Shown here: in pieces, positions 22,804 through 36,289 of the stretch
How the letters are laid out: each line of letters opens with the position of its first letter
Position numbering within the stretch: position 1 is the first letter of the stretch
Source of the DNA: Sinonovacula constricta
Lineage: Eukaryota > Mollusca > Bivalvia > Cardiida > Solecurtidae
NCBI GenBank assembly: GCA_007844125.1
Contig: CM017568.1
Location: forward strand, 10,727,780-10,791,779
Direction of reading: 5' to 3'
DNA: 64,000 nt
Translations under genes and position numbers: made by a program
The notes under the pieces: model-generated
What the model was told of the DNA's origin: nothing
The model's input: only the letters and a program-made list of their open reading frames with translations
Database searches by the model: none

Positions 22804-24030
22804 TCTGGAGATTTCATTGTTTATAAAAGCCTATCCAGTTTGTCTCGGATATGAATATTTGGTATAGATCTATGTAGATAGATCTTTTAAATAACTTATA
22901 GAAAACCGCAACCCTAGCGTAAACATGCTGTCAGTATATTATAGTTGTGAAAAAAACCCACGACAACTGTTCATTTTTTTATTAGGTCTGTAATAATAGT
23001 TTGTCACGTGACTTCTCTAACGTTACTAATGTCATGTATACTATTTTGTTCATCTACGCTTGTTTCCAAATGCACGAGGAACAGGAGTCAATATACATTT
23101 GTCAACACTAAGTACGGTTTATGCTGCCTTTGACTACGCGATATTGTCTCTAGAACGATTATTGAACACGTTTTACAAAGCCCAGCAGTCTACGACAAGG
23201 ATGTCCGAAAATAATGCGTGCTATGGGTGTGCGCCATTGGGACATAGTGTTATATTAAACACAGTTTGAATTCATTTTTAACATTATTACTCAACTTAGG
23301 AACATGCTGTTGAAAGAAAAATGAACACATATATGTATAGAACGGTTTGTTACCAAATATTAATACCCTTGTTACGTTCACAATAGTCTACGAAGTTCCA
23401 GAACATTCCCCGTATTTATCCATACAACATACACGGCAATACAACATAAACGGCACAATTAAATACACTTCATCCACTAAATGCACGTGTTTTATGGAAT
23501 CGATAATACTACCATTTCCTCATATAGACCAATCGGGACCCCTCGGCGATTTCTTCGGAAATAGACCTCGGGAATCATATGCAGAGAAAGTAGTCCGTCC
23601 CTGATTGTGACCTCGCGTGATCACTATAAACAATGAAATACGAAATTCTAAATTCACACTGAAGAATGGGTAAGCATGAGATTTTCATTGTTTGAGTGTT
23701 TTAATGGATTTAGGCTTTTCTACATGGTATCGAAGGTCGCCATATTTAAACAAACGCGCTTAGGTAGCCGAATTACAACCGACCATATCACTGAATCTAT
23801 AAATAGATGGTTGTATCACTACTATGGTTTACGAGGTTATTTTCCGAAAGTTACGGAAATGGCCGAGTTGTTACGATTGCATTATAACTGGCCAACGACT
23901 TTTAAAAGTCGAAGTATTCTGAGTCCAGCGACATTAGGTCCGTCACAAACCACGTGGGGCATACAGAAAAATATTACTTGACACATCAAAATGATGGAGC
24001 TCTCCTTAACCCTTTTTTGTTTTTGTTTTG
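22804..24030. other. Downstream non-coding with A-specific segment
   Basis: The region to about 23,530 is nearly identical to unit B (47,335-48,062). A segment of about 350 bases at roughly 23,533-23,886 is absent from B, where 'catatagac' runs directly into 'aggtataactggcc'. No gene was recognised. Short ORFs around 23,060 and 23,347 are open in both copies but resemble nothing known and lack coding character. Confidence 0.4.
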
Positions 24031-24110
24031 TTGTGTGTGTGTTTGTATGTGTGAGTGTGTGTGCGTGTGTGTGTTTGTTTGTGTGTGTGTGTGTGTGTGT
24101 ATTCGCGCGA
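24031..24110 (+). repeat. (GT)n microsatellite
   Basis: Interrupted GT repeat, about 80 bases, followed by alternating 'gtgcgtgcatgcgtgcg'. This sequence is prone to Z-DNA. Unit B has a shorter version at 48,225-48,290. Confidence 0.9.
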
Positions 24111-26396
24111 ACGTGCGTGCATGCGTGCGTTCATGAGTTTAAATAATATTTTGCTTTTTGATCATTAATTTGTCTCTCATTGTTTTAAATATAAATTGGT
24201 TTCAATTAAAACGCCAAATGTGTCAAGTGTCGTTTAAAAGTTTAAATAAAGACCATGGATATTGGTTAGCTTACCTTCAACATGTTTTAGTTAAACCTTA
24301 TTGGTAAGCGAGAAATTACATTGTCGAAGAGAACTGTTTAAAACACGCTTTTTAATTATCTTGAGAAATACAGGGATAGGAGCCTTACATGACTACCTTT
24401 GGACAAGTCAAAAAGTGAGAAAAACCCTTCTTCACACCAGATTTCTAATCAATATCAAGTGTTGTTACATTTTGCCTAAAATCAAATATATAAAAACCTC
24501 ATCTCATCTTTTGTTTTTAATATGGCTTTCACCCTCACATATTTTTCTATATGTAGAATTAAATATATAATAACCTGACAATTGTCAGATTTACTTTTTA
24601 TTTTATGAAATAATGATCTTATCAGACACAGTTCTTCTTCTCAATTGGATTAACAATCGAAACACCTCGGCTAATTACTAACAAGCGCACAAGCAAAGAC
24701 CGAATGTTGCAACTTTGCTTACATGTCCACAACGACTTTATCCCATTTTCACTACATTCGTATGCCGTTATTTATTGCACTTTTTTGTAGGACAATCTGC
24801 TTGTCAAGCCTATGTCCAAGGTTCAAAATGTCATCTTTGCTTACTTGGACTTATTTACCCTCGCCGTTAATTGTGAATTATTTTGGCGAGCATTAGTTTC
24901 AAGTTGGTTAAAAATAAATATCACAGAAGATTACTAATTGCTCTTAGCTATGTAGTTTAGATGTAAGTGTAAATAAACTTAAAATTTCATGATAATCATT
25001 TAAAATTGAAGCTTAGCAATGTCATCCTTGAAATAGACAAAGGTTTTGTATAGGCAATAAACGGAAGTGAAACAGCAATCCTAGATGGATTCGAACTTTT
25101 AACTAATCTAGAGTCAATTTAATTGTTAGGTCTTAGCACCATTATCCAACAGATCATGATCATTGCTTTCTTTAATGTAAAACTCGCGGCAAAGAACCGT
25201 GTTAATTCACCTGCGTATTAAAAAGTTACATAGAACATATCGCGCGGGCAATGTACTAGAAGCCTTTTCCTTATTCCTTAAATCTTTATGTTAAAAATGT
25301 TACACATTTTTATAATAATTTGGTTAGTTATAACTTGTTATAAGTGGTTCCTATAATGTAATATTACCATATTAATTAGTTTTCAGTTAAATAATAATTG
25401 GTTATAATTGGTTAGTTAAAGACATCATGCCGTTTAATTAGACTAAGTGCAGGTTAATTTAAAGCAGGACAATGAATGACAACCCATTAATAACCCAAAT
25501 GATACAATATACATTTTGTGTACCGGGAAAGTATTAAAATAGCAATAAAGAGGTACGATTCAGGAACCTGATTGATGAATACGTCCAGATATAGGCAGGA
25601 AGCGTGAGTTGTGCACTGTAGGAATGGTACGATCGTCAAATTATATGCAAGCTCAGTTCGGATGAGCAATTAGTTTAAACAATATATGTTAGACTATATA
25701 TATTATTGGAGGGGGGGGGGGGGGGGGGGGGTCGAAGAAGGAATTGATGTGAGCTAGGGAGAGGAGAGTGGATTTGGACGCGGTAGAGAGAGGTATTCAC
25801 GCCTCGCTGTTGTTAGATTGTAAAATGTAACTTTCATTAATAAAATTGTAATCATGGGATGATGTTGCGTTTTAATATGGAGCCCTGTTATGCCACAACG
25901 AGATTTATGGTGCCAGACCGAGCGGAGATAACTATGCTAGAACTGATTAGTCTGATGATCATGTAACATAAGCTCTATTGATTACGGGGTTTCCCTAGTT
26001 TAAAAATTGTTAACTTTGCAGTGTGACTCAGATGGGAAATACTTTTTTATAATGACAAGTGCTCTGCCTTTCACATTAAAGTTGTGCACCAATAAACAGC
26101 ATCTCACAGGATTCTTCTAGGTAGCATTAATTAATTTAGTTGTTGAGAGGAAAAATTGGTTTGAACTGTAGGATACCACCTTTAAGTCATTTGTTTTCAA
26201 CTCCGTACAAAAATAAACAGACATATTGATGTGACAAAAAGTAGGTGCTGATTAGACTGCTCCTAGATGGAGCTGACTGATCTGGATCTGTTATTTTTGC
26301 ATAAGCCTGATCAATATATGCTAAGCAGGTTAAGAGATACTGTAATTTTGTTTATTTTTAATATCAACTATTCTTTACTGTTTCTTATTGCCTATA
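24111..26396. other. Non-coding between lectin 1 and ZC3H11A copy B
   Basis: AT-rich and collinear with 48,291-50,377. A has about 190 bases (24,829-25,020) that B lacks. On the minus strand 'AGTTCGAATCCATC' near 25,098 is a perfect B-box-like element of a tRNA-related sequence spanning roughly 25,085-25,165. A 21-base G run lies at 25,711-25,731. No protein gene was recognised. Confidence 0.45.
25711..25731 (+). repeat. G21 homopolymer
   Basis: An uninterrupted run of 21 G, preceded by 'gga'. The unit B counterpart has only short G runs (near 49,704). It is G-quadruplex-capable, and its length is uncertain because homopolymers are error-prone. Confidence 0.85.
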
Positions 26397-26569
26397 ATGT
26401 CTACAGTGATAGAAGAAGATCCCACCAGAGCTATTGTATCAAAGTTGTCAGAGGAGAGTCAGATGGAGAAAGAAGCACGCCTGCGCGAGGCCCTGGAACC
26501 AAAGACGTTAAAGGATATTCGCAGAGAACGCAGGGAAAAGGTAAATTGATGAAAATAAAATTAGAGTAC

Positions 26570-26747
26570 TGGAAAATGGGTTATAGGTTTTAATGTTAAA
26601 AACAATAATAAGAGAGCACTGGAAAAATAGGCAGGAGGTAATAACTTAAACAAAATAGAGAGAGGACTGGAAAAATAGGCAATTGCTTATAATGACCAAA
26701 AGATAAGACCATCGGAAAACTGTAAATAATGACAAAGACAATATTAA

Positions 26748-26791
<44 letters not shown>

Positions 26792-26817
26792 TAGACAGAC
26801 AGAGAGAGAGACATACA

Positions 26818-26855
<38 letters not shown>

Positions 26856-27000
26856 CAGACAGAGAGAACTGGAAAAATGGGCAACAGATAATAATAATAA
26901 TAAAAAAATGACCGAGAGAACCTGACAAATTGGCAGTAGGTAATAATGATAAAAATAACAGAAGAGAGCACTAAAATGTGAGCACTAGGTCAAGAGGTAA
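26570..27000 (+). repeat. GA-rich degenerate minisatellite in intron
   Basis: Phrases such as 'agagcactggaaaaataggc' recur every 45-60 bases around a (GA)n core at 26,748-26,870. The unit C copy (50,552-50,990) has a purer (GA)n core. Confidence 0.75.
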
Positions 27001-30000
27001 TAATAGTTATTTATTTAAAGAAGGATGATGCTAATAATAATAAGTAGTAATTGTAATAAAACGTGCAGAGAAAACTGGGGAAAGGTGCTTAGAATAATAA
27101 TGGGGATAAAAAATATTACCAATAATAATGAAGGAAAATGGACTCAAGGTCATTTTTATATTTATAATAGAAATAGTAAAATGTGGAAATATTTATAAGA
27201 AGAATGCAAGGAAGAAAAATCAAACAGAAGAGTAAAGAAACAATGGGCAATGGTAATTTTGATAATTATGAAATAAGCGAGAGTGCAGAGAGAAAAATGC
27301 TTAAGGCAATAATAATAACTAAAATTGTATGCAGAGAATCATGGAAAGTCTGTAATGAAGATAACAAATCTAAAGATAAAAATAAAATATAAAAAATGTT
27401 TTCACTTTGTTAAACCATATCCTTCATAGTTCATCTCTAAATTTTGAATTTGCTTCACTTTGTTGTTTTTCTTTAAAAGAAAAAGAACGATTTTTATAAA
27501 TGTATGCTCAACATACTGGTAATATTGAATTTAAGGAACCAGTCAATACATAAACCCTTAGTCGTGCAGAATCTCCAAATGATTGTGAATGTTATGCAAA
27601 GGCGTGAAATGGCGTATACATGCAGGAAAGGGATTAATGCATTAAAAACAAACAAAAACAAAATGTACAATCTAGAACAAGAGATCCACCTACATTGTCT
27701 CACCTGCATTTGCTTCCATGTATGGATGAAACTTCCTTTTGCTTCCATCATTCCTGTGTTGCTGTTTTGTCTAGGTTTTCCAGCTGGCTTACAACGCCAT
27801 GTTGGTTCAACCCACACATTTGTTTTCCTTCACCAAAAATAGCTTGATGTAGCTTTAATGATAACAATTCTGTTGCTGAAATGTATTTCAATATTAAATT
27901 AAATGGTAAATAAAATCTATTTGGCAAGAAATCAAGAAAACTAAAAAATGTTGGTGGCAGTAGTGTGTATGGTAGTGTGACATGAACTTTGACTTTCGAG
28001 AAAGGCATTTAAGATAAAATGTTCATGCAAGATTTGTAACATGGTCCTTGCTAAAAAATGTATTCACCATTTCTGGACATAAGCCCTACTCATATGTATT
28101 AGAACATTGTTGTATGTCATGCCTGTAAATTCGTTTTGCACTTTGTTGTGAAATTTGTTTTTGTGTATATAGAAAGAGACATTGAGGAGCCAAAAAACCG
28201 GGTCCACAAGTCAGAGTTACATTTTAGGGATTGGAGTCATACACAAAACGAAAACTTTCACGACTGGAAAGACCGGTTGAACAGAACGAGAACAAACAGC
28301 CAGAATCTCGATCGTTAGCCCCAAAGATCAAGAGGGACCGACAGATATATGTACCACCATCCTTCAAGTGGACAGGTCTGTTTCATTTATGCTGTCTAAT
28401 CTTGTGTTGGAAAATATCCTATTTTATATTTATATCTGAGTTCTTTACCAAATCAGTTATTGTACTTTAAATTGTTGTAAATTTTCAGAGACTGACACAA
28501 TTATTTTTTAAATTTCAAGTCTGAAGTCTGAATGTTACCTTTAACAATATGTCTAGCTCCTTTTTGCATAATAATTGTAAATAAATTTCATAACAAATAT
28601 GTCCAGCAATATTGATATAGCCCTACTTGCTGTATTTGACGATAAACAAAATAATTGTGTTATCTATTCATTAGAACCTCCACCTGACACAGCCAATTAA
28701 GTCCCAGGACCTCCAGCTGGTAGACAGATCATAAACTATGGAGATGTCTATGTCAAGAAAACCACTCCTACACTAAATGTGTCCTCCGATCGGGCTGCTC
28801 CAGGTGTTGGATTGTCGACTATAAGTGCCACTGAAGGCAAAAAGCCTCTCAAGCTGCAAAGAGGGCCACCAAAGTTCAGTTTCCTAATCCCTAATACCCT
28901 TGCCTGCAACCGATTAACACTGTTTTCTTTATGGGCACCTGTATTGGAGCAGATTAATTCAACTTGAAGAATGCTTAGCCAAACTTTTTAGTCAGCTTGT
29001 CCCAGTCAGGGCCAATACGTAATTTGGAGAGGTCTTCTCACAGACCTGTAAAGCAGCTATGCCCTGATATTGTAAATTGTTGCATAGTATAACATTTTTT
29101 TTTCTGCGTTTGCAAATATGTAAAGGCAGTAATTGTGTTTTTTCCTCTTAAAAAAGGTAATTTGTCGAAAATTTGAGTGTGAGCATTTTTTAGAAAAGAC
29201 AAATTGCCCTGACAATTTTACCAAGACATTTGTTGCATTTTTTATGCACCAAGCATAGCAGATGGTTGCTTTAAAAGCCATAATTGTGGTGTCCCAACCT
29301 ATCAAAAATGTGTTAAGTATCTTATAACTAAAACAAATAGTACTTCCACCTTGTTTCATCTAAATGTTACTCGTCAAAAGCACTGTTTTTCCTAATTACT
29401 TAGCGTTAATATGATACATCGCATGATGTTGGCCAGAATCACGTATTTAGACCAATTTATGCTTTTTGTATGAGGAGTTAAAAAGTTATTGTCTAGTCAT
29501 AATAATTACTTTTCATTTGATAGTTTTACTTTCTGTTCCTTCTTTATAAAATATTTAAAATACTTTACACTGTTGTTTGTTATATTTGAAGTTGTTTACA
29601 CAGATGTTTGCTGTTTAAATAAAAATGCTTCATTGGTTAACTGGTTTTCTTAGGAAGATAATTTTTTATTATTTTATTAGTCAACAAAGTTACACAGTAA
29701 ACAGTTAATTTTAAATGACTCCTTATAACAACTCATTGTCCCATTTTCCCAAATGAATTGTATCATAAAATAGCGAATCAAGACGAACTGACAATATGTA
29801 TACCGGTAGTATCATGGAGGGAGCATATCGTTACAGCTCTAGTTTTAGAACACACCATTTTCATCAGTTTTTTATGGCATCGAGCATAGCTCGAGGGAAG
29901 ACATGGATCATGCTGTGTTTACTTAACGGAAAAACGCAGAATCAAGAAGTATTTAAATGCACAGATTAATTGGTGTCATAGCTGCAAGAATATTGTTGTT

Positions 30001-32194
30001 TTCCGGTTCATAACCTCTTCACTGTAAATGATGGTGATTGTTGCTGTTTTTTTTCCGTTTAAAATGATGTACAAATGAAACTTATGCTAAAAGTTTACTT
30101 TATTTCAATGTGGAAGAAGACAGTAGCATTTATGAATGAATGAAATAAAGGAAGGAAAGAATAAATCTAATATATATTAGGGGTGGTAGGTGTTGCAGCA
30201 GATGTATGTTTGCAAACATGTAGCCATATATCTTTGTTATTAAATTAAGGCTATGTGTCTGTTGAAATTCCTTAGTGTAGAGTTGGTGGAAATGGTTAAA
30301 AGTTGCAACTGTGAGAACACAGGTTCAAGCAAGAATAATACAAATCAACAAGCCATAATGGAATTTACTGTGGGAAACTCTTTGAGGCTGACTGTAAACA
30401 ACACAGAAAGTGTAGGAAAAGAGGCAGTCATTTTGACAATTCCAAAGCAGGCTGGAAATGTAAAATACTAAGTTTAGTATATAGCCTACATAGATGTGGT
30501 ACATTGAGGAATTCTTAACACAGCTGAACATTGCCTGTGTCATTAGTGATTGTTTACAAAAAGATGAGGGGCACCAACAATATTTCGGTTATTATTATTA
30601 TTATTATTATTTTGTCTATTACTTAACACCAGGTGGAGGTGAAGGATGCCACAGTAAAGACATTTGCTGAGATTATGGCTGAAAAGAAGCGAAAGCGCCT
30701 GCAGGCTCAACAGGCCAGCCAGGAAGGAAAAAGACGACTTCCAGCAGGTGTGTCATATATGTAGTGCTTTCCTTAATGCAGTAACTACAGACATTTGTGT
30801 TGAGAAATCAATTGTTATTGAGTGCATGATCAATGCTGAGTATACCTTGAGTTACTTATTTGTACTCCCTGAGCCTCTCACTGCAGTTTGTCCCCTCCCC
30901 ACTGCGGACAAAGCATGTATGAGAGGAGTACTTCTAAAACCTTGTAGAATAGAAAAGGCATAAAAGCAATCATGGTCACGATACACAAGGGCTGGCGGTT
31001 TAAAAACTTTTAACTGAGTTTGAGACCACACATTGAAGCAATGGTCATATTTAAATTTCCTTCAAAATCCAACCTATTAGATCCTTGTGTATGTTCTCAA
31101 AGTCCAGTTCATATCTTTATACTTGCATATACTTGCATCTAAGCCATCTGAAAGCTTACATCCCATATGGGATTTCATACCTTGCAATGAAGGGATGTGG
31201 ATTACAGTGACTGTGTTTGTAATAATATGTGGCGCAGTGTTGAAAAATAAAATGTAAACAACTGATGTTTGAATATTGTAGGATTTACAGAAGCAGAGAC
31301 AGAGACTAATTCAGCAGAGAGCTTCAGTAGCCTAGCAGCCAGTCCTTCAAGCAGTCAAGATATCCCTGAGTCGCCATCAATCCCCTCGCATACAACTCCC
31401 CTCCAGAGGCCCCATCCATGCAACATAGATACTCCCTCATCAGCCAACCTCACCTCTAGTTCCACCACAGTCACATCGAAACCCTTGCGGTGGAAACGAC
31501 AGAAAACAAGTGAGGCCCAACCAGAAACCATTTCTGAGACTAAACATACCCAAAAACAATCTGCCAGTATGGATACCTCAACCCGGTTGTCTGTAGAAAA
31601 ACGAACAGCCAGAATGGAAAGTGATATATCTGACAGTGATGCTAACTCAAATCTAATGGCTCAGGATAAAGCTAGCACCAAAACATCCAGTGCTGATAGT
31701 GGAAAGGAAATGTAAGTTATTCTCATTATCTTTATGTTTTTCTTTTTAAAGAAGAAAAATGGACCTGCCATTTGTCTGTTTAAAGAAGACGAATAGACTT
31801 AATCACTTTTTTATTTAAGGAAGACACAGGGAACATTTTTCTGTTTAAAGACAAGAATCTCTAATGTTAATTGTTATTTACAATTAACATATGTTTGAAA
31901 ATACCATGTGATAGGATAATTTTTAAATTGGTTTTGCTACTAAGGTGTTAGCTATCAGCTCTCAGAAGGATGATCTAATCTTTAACTTCTTTCATTTAAA
32001 ACCATTTCCATTTTATCAGTGTCTGTTTTAATGGATACAATTTGACTTATTTGCATTTAAATAGATACAACAAGACAGTATTGTCTGTGTTTTAGTGGGT
32101 GTTTCTTATTCTTGTCTGTATTCTAATGGATATATAACTTGACAACCTTGTCTGTATTCTAACGGATATAACTTGACATCCATGTCTGTGTTCT

Positions 32195-32412
32195 GAACAA
32201 GGCAGTCGTGGTCAAGTAGTTAAGAGTCTCCGACTTGTAACTCCTCAGTCCCTCACAGTACAGATTCGAGTCCCAATTGGGGAGGTTTTCCAGCTAACCT
32301 GCCATGCGCAGTGGTCCTATCCAGACTTGAGTGTGGGGTCATTCTCAACCATAATTAGCTGGACTTCACCAATATGACCATAATTGTGTCAATGCAATGT
32401 AACAAAAAAAAA
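32195..32412 (+). mobile_element. tRNA-derived SINE, unit B copy
   Basis: Orthologous to the SINE at 3,161-3,378, with the same A-box-like and B-box (GATTCGAGTCCC) elements, A-rich tail and CTGTGTTCT target-site duplication (32,186-32,194 and 32,413-32,421). Confidence 0.8.
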
Positions 32413-32823
32413 CTGTGTTCTAATCAACCTTATGTTACAGACTTGTCTACATTCTAATTTAACTTGACATTCTTGTTACAGATACAACCTGGCATACTTT
32501 TGTTTTAATGGATATAACTTGACATTCTTGACAATGTCCTAATGTATATAACATGGAATTCTTGTCTGTGTTTTAATGGATATGACTTGACACCATTTTC
32601 TATGTTTTATGGATATAATTTGACATCATCTTTGCCTATGTCCTAATGAATATATCCTTGTCTATGTTCTAGGCCTGTGGTTGCCAAAAGTCAGTCTGCC
32701 TCCAGTGTGGACCTGGATGATCATTTCCTGGACATGTCCGACGATGATGACCTTGACTTGGATCTAGCTGGTGCCCAAGAACATGATGAACTGATGCGAG
32801 AGATAGATGAGCTGCTGGCCTAA

Positions 32824-35800
32824 TTGATGGACAATATACAGCAACAGATAATAGTGACAATATCTACTATACTGTAAACCAAGTTATTGTCATATTTTCT
32901 GGACAGTAGAAAGATACAGAGTGTAAAATAATGATTGTGAACAGTCAACTGCCAGTTAAACAAACTATCACAACAGTCATTAGAGAGTTAAACCCAGAAT
33001 AGCAATAATATTGATACTTATTTTAAGTAAACATCCATATAATTTATTATTAGAATAGTTTCATGTAGCCTGGTCCAACAAAATTGAAATTGTATTTATT
33101 ATTTAGTACATTTATTAGGCCAAAAATTAAACCTTTAAAGCAGCCTAAACACTTAGATAATATTCAACCCTTTATTGCATGCATATGCCATTTTACATCT
33201 TCATAGAGCATACACAATAATCGCTCGGATCTTCAGTTAAAAACTGCTCAGTGATGGTTTTATTTGTAGAAACTTTGATTATAGTCTGAACAAACATGTA
33301 TTGAAAAAATATAAAACTGTTTCAAAGAAGAGAAATAAAATTGGGTGAAATTTTTAAAATCATGTACATGTACCAAGAATGATAGATTTTTGCCATTTAG
33401 AATTATTTGTCTTTAGACTGATGACCAAGTTGCATGTACCAGTCCCATTGGAATGTTGATTTCACAAACACGCATTTTCCTGCCATACTTGAAGATTTGT
33501 TTTCCTTCTTACTCCTATATTTGTGTTCTATGTTTGCGTATATCTCTATATTATCGCAAGGTCATTCATTAATAGTACTAAAGGGGCATTTTACTTTGTT
33601 CTTCAAGTTCTTACCTCATGTTTTGTAGTTTTGTGTAAAATGTTCATAACTGTTAATTGTTAATAAAAATTCCAAGTGCTAGAGGTGTCTGTACATTTCA
33701 TTTGAAGGATAATTTGATATGTTGATTTTGTTTTGAATCTTGTAATGTTACATGCACAAGGTGTGAAAGAATTTTTAAAATATTCCTCAATTTGACTTGT
33801 ATGTACTTTTTTTTTAAATATATTGTTATCTATTTTTATTTTGAAGTCATTTGTAATTATTCATGAATAAAAAGTGTTCAACGACAAAAACATTCAAATA
33901 TATTGTTTGGTTTCTGATCTGGTCTTTATATATTTTAATACTGGTTATCACATTTAAGCGTGTAGTGTCCTGTTTATAACAACTGTTTTTTAATGATGGT
34001 CATAGTTTTTGTCGCATTTAATAACAATCTATTGAAAGAAAATTCAACTGGCATTACTATTGAATTGTTTGTTTTTCATGCAACTGTTTGAAGTGGTACA
34101 TTTTTGTCATAAATCATAAAACAAAGTGTTTATATATAAAGTAAAACCACTGACCCTGTTAATTTGATGCAGTGTGCAGTTAAAAACTGTTAACATTTTG
34201 GTAATTTTGGAGATGTTATGTTCATGATTTTTTTATGGTATGTATAGTTTAAGCGACTGTTGTTCTTATATGATTATTGTGTCATTTAAATTATCATTTC
34301 ATCAAGTAATAATTCCATAGAATTAAGAAAGATTAAAGATTCACATTTTGACAATAATTGATTAATCTCAGGTAAATATTAACACGTTTTTTGCTCGAGG
34401 TCACTTGTATGTTGGTTGCTTGTATGTTGGTTACTTGTACTGTATGTGTTTATTCAAAGCATATCTCTGCTTTAGTTTCAATAAATATTGATTAACATTA
34501 AAACTTTTTACGGAAGAATTGCTGTAAATATTTCATTTTAAGTTCCTGAGTGCTGTAAGTTAACTATTATCTTGGCAAATTATTGACTTAAGTGCATACA
34601 ATACCGTTACTTGTTATTGTTAGAGGCCCAAATGGTGTCATTTTGTGCTCTTGGATAACCGTTGAACAAATGGTCAATTATGTTTTGTTTTAATTCCTAT
34701 TAATATTTGATGAATGCTCACTTTATTTTATGAAATTTAATGTGAATAAAGTGAAAAGAACAATAATGCTTCTGTCTTCTTTCTGTAGGATTCAAACCTG
34801 GGACTTGAATCTCAGTCTAGTGCTCTTCTGACTGCAGTGTCTTGGTACATGTTTTGTTTTATAAATGTAATTTTATTATCAATTGTGAATGGCACAATGT
34901 TGAAATAAAGCTCCACAAAAAAATGTTAAATTTTTTGAAAAGTTCACTAGCGCTTATAACTTTGGATCAAAGTCTGGTCCAATGAGGGATCAATCGCTAT
35001 TATTTTGTCCAGTCTTATATGCCACATACGTCTTGTAATGAACAGTTTTGTACCGATTACAGCGTTTTTCTGAAGATACAGCTGAATGGTTCGGAACTCC
35101 AATGAGTTGTTTGGACATTTAAACATTCAGCTTATTTGTCTCTAAATATTTGATTTCTTTCCACAAAGTCTTTCATCGGACCTGACAGCGCAGTCGGTAG
35201 AGCGTTGGCTCTAGGTACAGAAGGTCCCCGGGCTGTGATGTACATTAAAAGTAATTAAAAATTGTAGTGTTATAACTAACGCTCAAGCATATGTAGGGGT
35301 GGTTCCATGACTGGTCAGCCCGGTTACAGTATTGTTTGACAGAGTGAAGTGTGTTCATAATACGCAGTGAAGACAGCACTACATTTGCATCAAGTGGACA
35401 TCGTCCCGAAATAAGCGAAATCCTGTTGGCGGGTTATACACTCAACAAATTACTGTCAAATTAAGTGTGTGCTGATAAGGGCCACCTGTAGCGGGGTTAG
35501 AACCCTCCGGAAGCCCACTTGTTCGCTTTGGGTTTACCCAGCATATCCCTCATGACGGTATTCTGATGGATGAGGTTAGTAAAGGAATGTCAGTTACGTT
35601 GACCTGAGTTATGGAGTTGATGGGTGGTTATTTTGGTCCGGTTTAATTCATCGTCTGCCCGCGTTGTACCTGGGTTACATTCATTTCCCTTTTGTACATA
35701 CTTAGTACTACTTTCCAGTATAATTTCTGCTTATTCTCTTATACCATACAGCGTAGTGCAACCCCACACACCTACTCCTATCTTCTCTTTTTACTTATAA

Positions 35801-36050
35801 GCCAATGAACAATCGTCTACACGGGTCAATCGGGCATCCTTTGCTTTTTGTCCATCGTTTCAGTGGATGACATTCTGATATCACTGGCGTCGGGAAATCA
35901 GATACCCACTACATATCAACGTCCTCTTGAAATCCGAGGCAGGTGGTGATCCAGAATGCCGAATCATTAATTTCAACTTCATGGATAGAAATTAAAATTG
36001 TTCCGAAACTATTCCCACTTTTTCCTCAGAAAACTGATATCGACACAATA
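32824..36050. other. 3' UTR and non-coding, unit B
   Basis: Collinear with 3,790-7,080. It contains AATAAA at 33,662-33,667, the tRNA-like minus-strand remnant at 34,787-34,850 and the SINE-like repeat at 35,180-35,450. B has about 65 bases near 35,690-35,755 that A lacks. No additional gene was found. Confidence 0.45.
35180..35450 (+). mobile_element. SINE with tRNA-like head, unit B
   Basis: The head 'cagcgcagtcggtagagcg' fits an A box (consensus TRGCNNAGYNGG, first base differing). 'aaggtccccggg', about 40 bases on, sits where the B box should be but matches weakly. The body contains the dispersed 'aacgctcaagcatatg' and 'gactggtcagcccggt' core. In unit A the head is deleted. Confidence 0.6.
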
Positions 36051-36289
36051 CTAACAAACTAAACTGTTCAACACTTTCTTATAATTCAGCTACTTGAGAA
36101 TATTCCAATTACCAAAATTTCACCTTTAGTCATTGAAAAATCGAACTGTCGAAAAACTGCGAGAAAATTGAAAAGAGGACTCTCTATTTATAAAAACAAA
36201 CAAAATTTTAAATATATCGGAATTCTGCCGACTCAAAGTCAAACATTTTCCCCCAGAATTCTCTAACTTACTCAAAAGGCGTTTTCCGC

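Larger units (their letters stand above)
1..29044. repeat. Tandem segmental unit A
   Basis: The first bases of the window recur at 29,045 and, more diverged, at 53,857. From there unit A aligns collinearly with unit B: ZC3H11A 3' exons, LINE ORF1, an 88-codon ORF, a palindromic element, a (TAC)n array, the lectin gene and the ZC3H11A 5' exons. Unit A is longer than B (29.0 against 24.8 kb), mainly because of a LINE at 16.5-20.2 kb and a hAT element at 8.2-9.4 kb. The window starts inside the array, so the true unit boundary cannot be placed. Confidence 0.93.
26397..32823 (+). pseudogene. ZC3H11A: ZC3H11A-like gene, copy B (5' exons disabled)
   Basis: Exons: 26,397 (or 26,407)-26,540; 28,173-28,375; 28,675-28,874; 30,633-30,747; 31,282-31,711; 32,673-32,823. 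Compared with copy C, exon 1 lost a base near its donor. Exon 2 lost a base in an A run and has GAG to TAG in 'acattttaggg'. Exon 3 has AAA to TAA ('gccaattaagtc'), and its donor AAG/GTCAGT became AAGTTCAG. The last three exons are open for 231 codons and splice in consistent phases. They carry KTFAEIMAEKKRKR, a Ser/Thr-rich middle and the acidic C-terminal tail ending EIDELLA. The family is an mRNA-export factor. CCCH fingers are absent from the unit. A shortened product from the last three exons is possible if a new promoter exists. AATAAA lies at 33,662. Confidence 0.72.

Noticed and set aside
26596..26971. Ser/Leu repeat ORFs on the minus strand (also 50,578-50,934)
   Set aside because: By-products of (GA)n microsatellites in ZC3H11A-like introns.
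27494..27842. ORFs on both strands in a ZC3H11A-like intron (also 51,477-51,825)
   Set aside because: Open in both units, but neither strand resembles a known domain and no splice or start context supports them.
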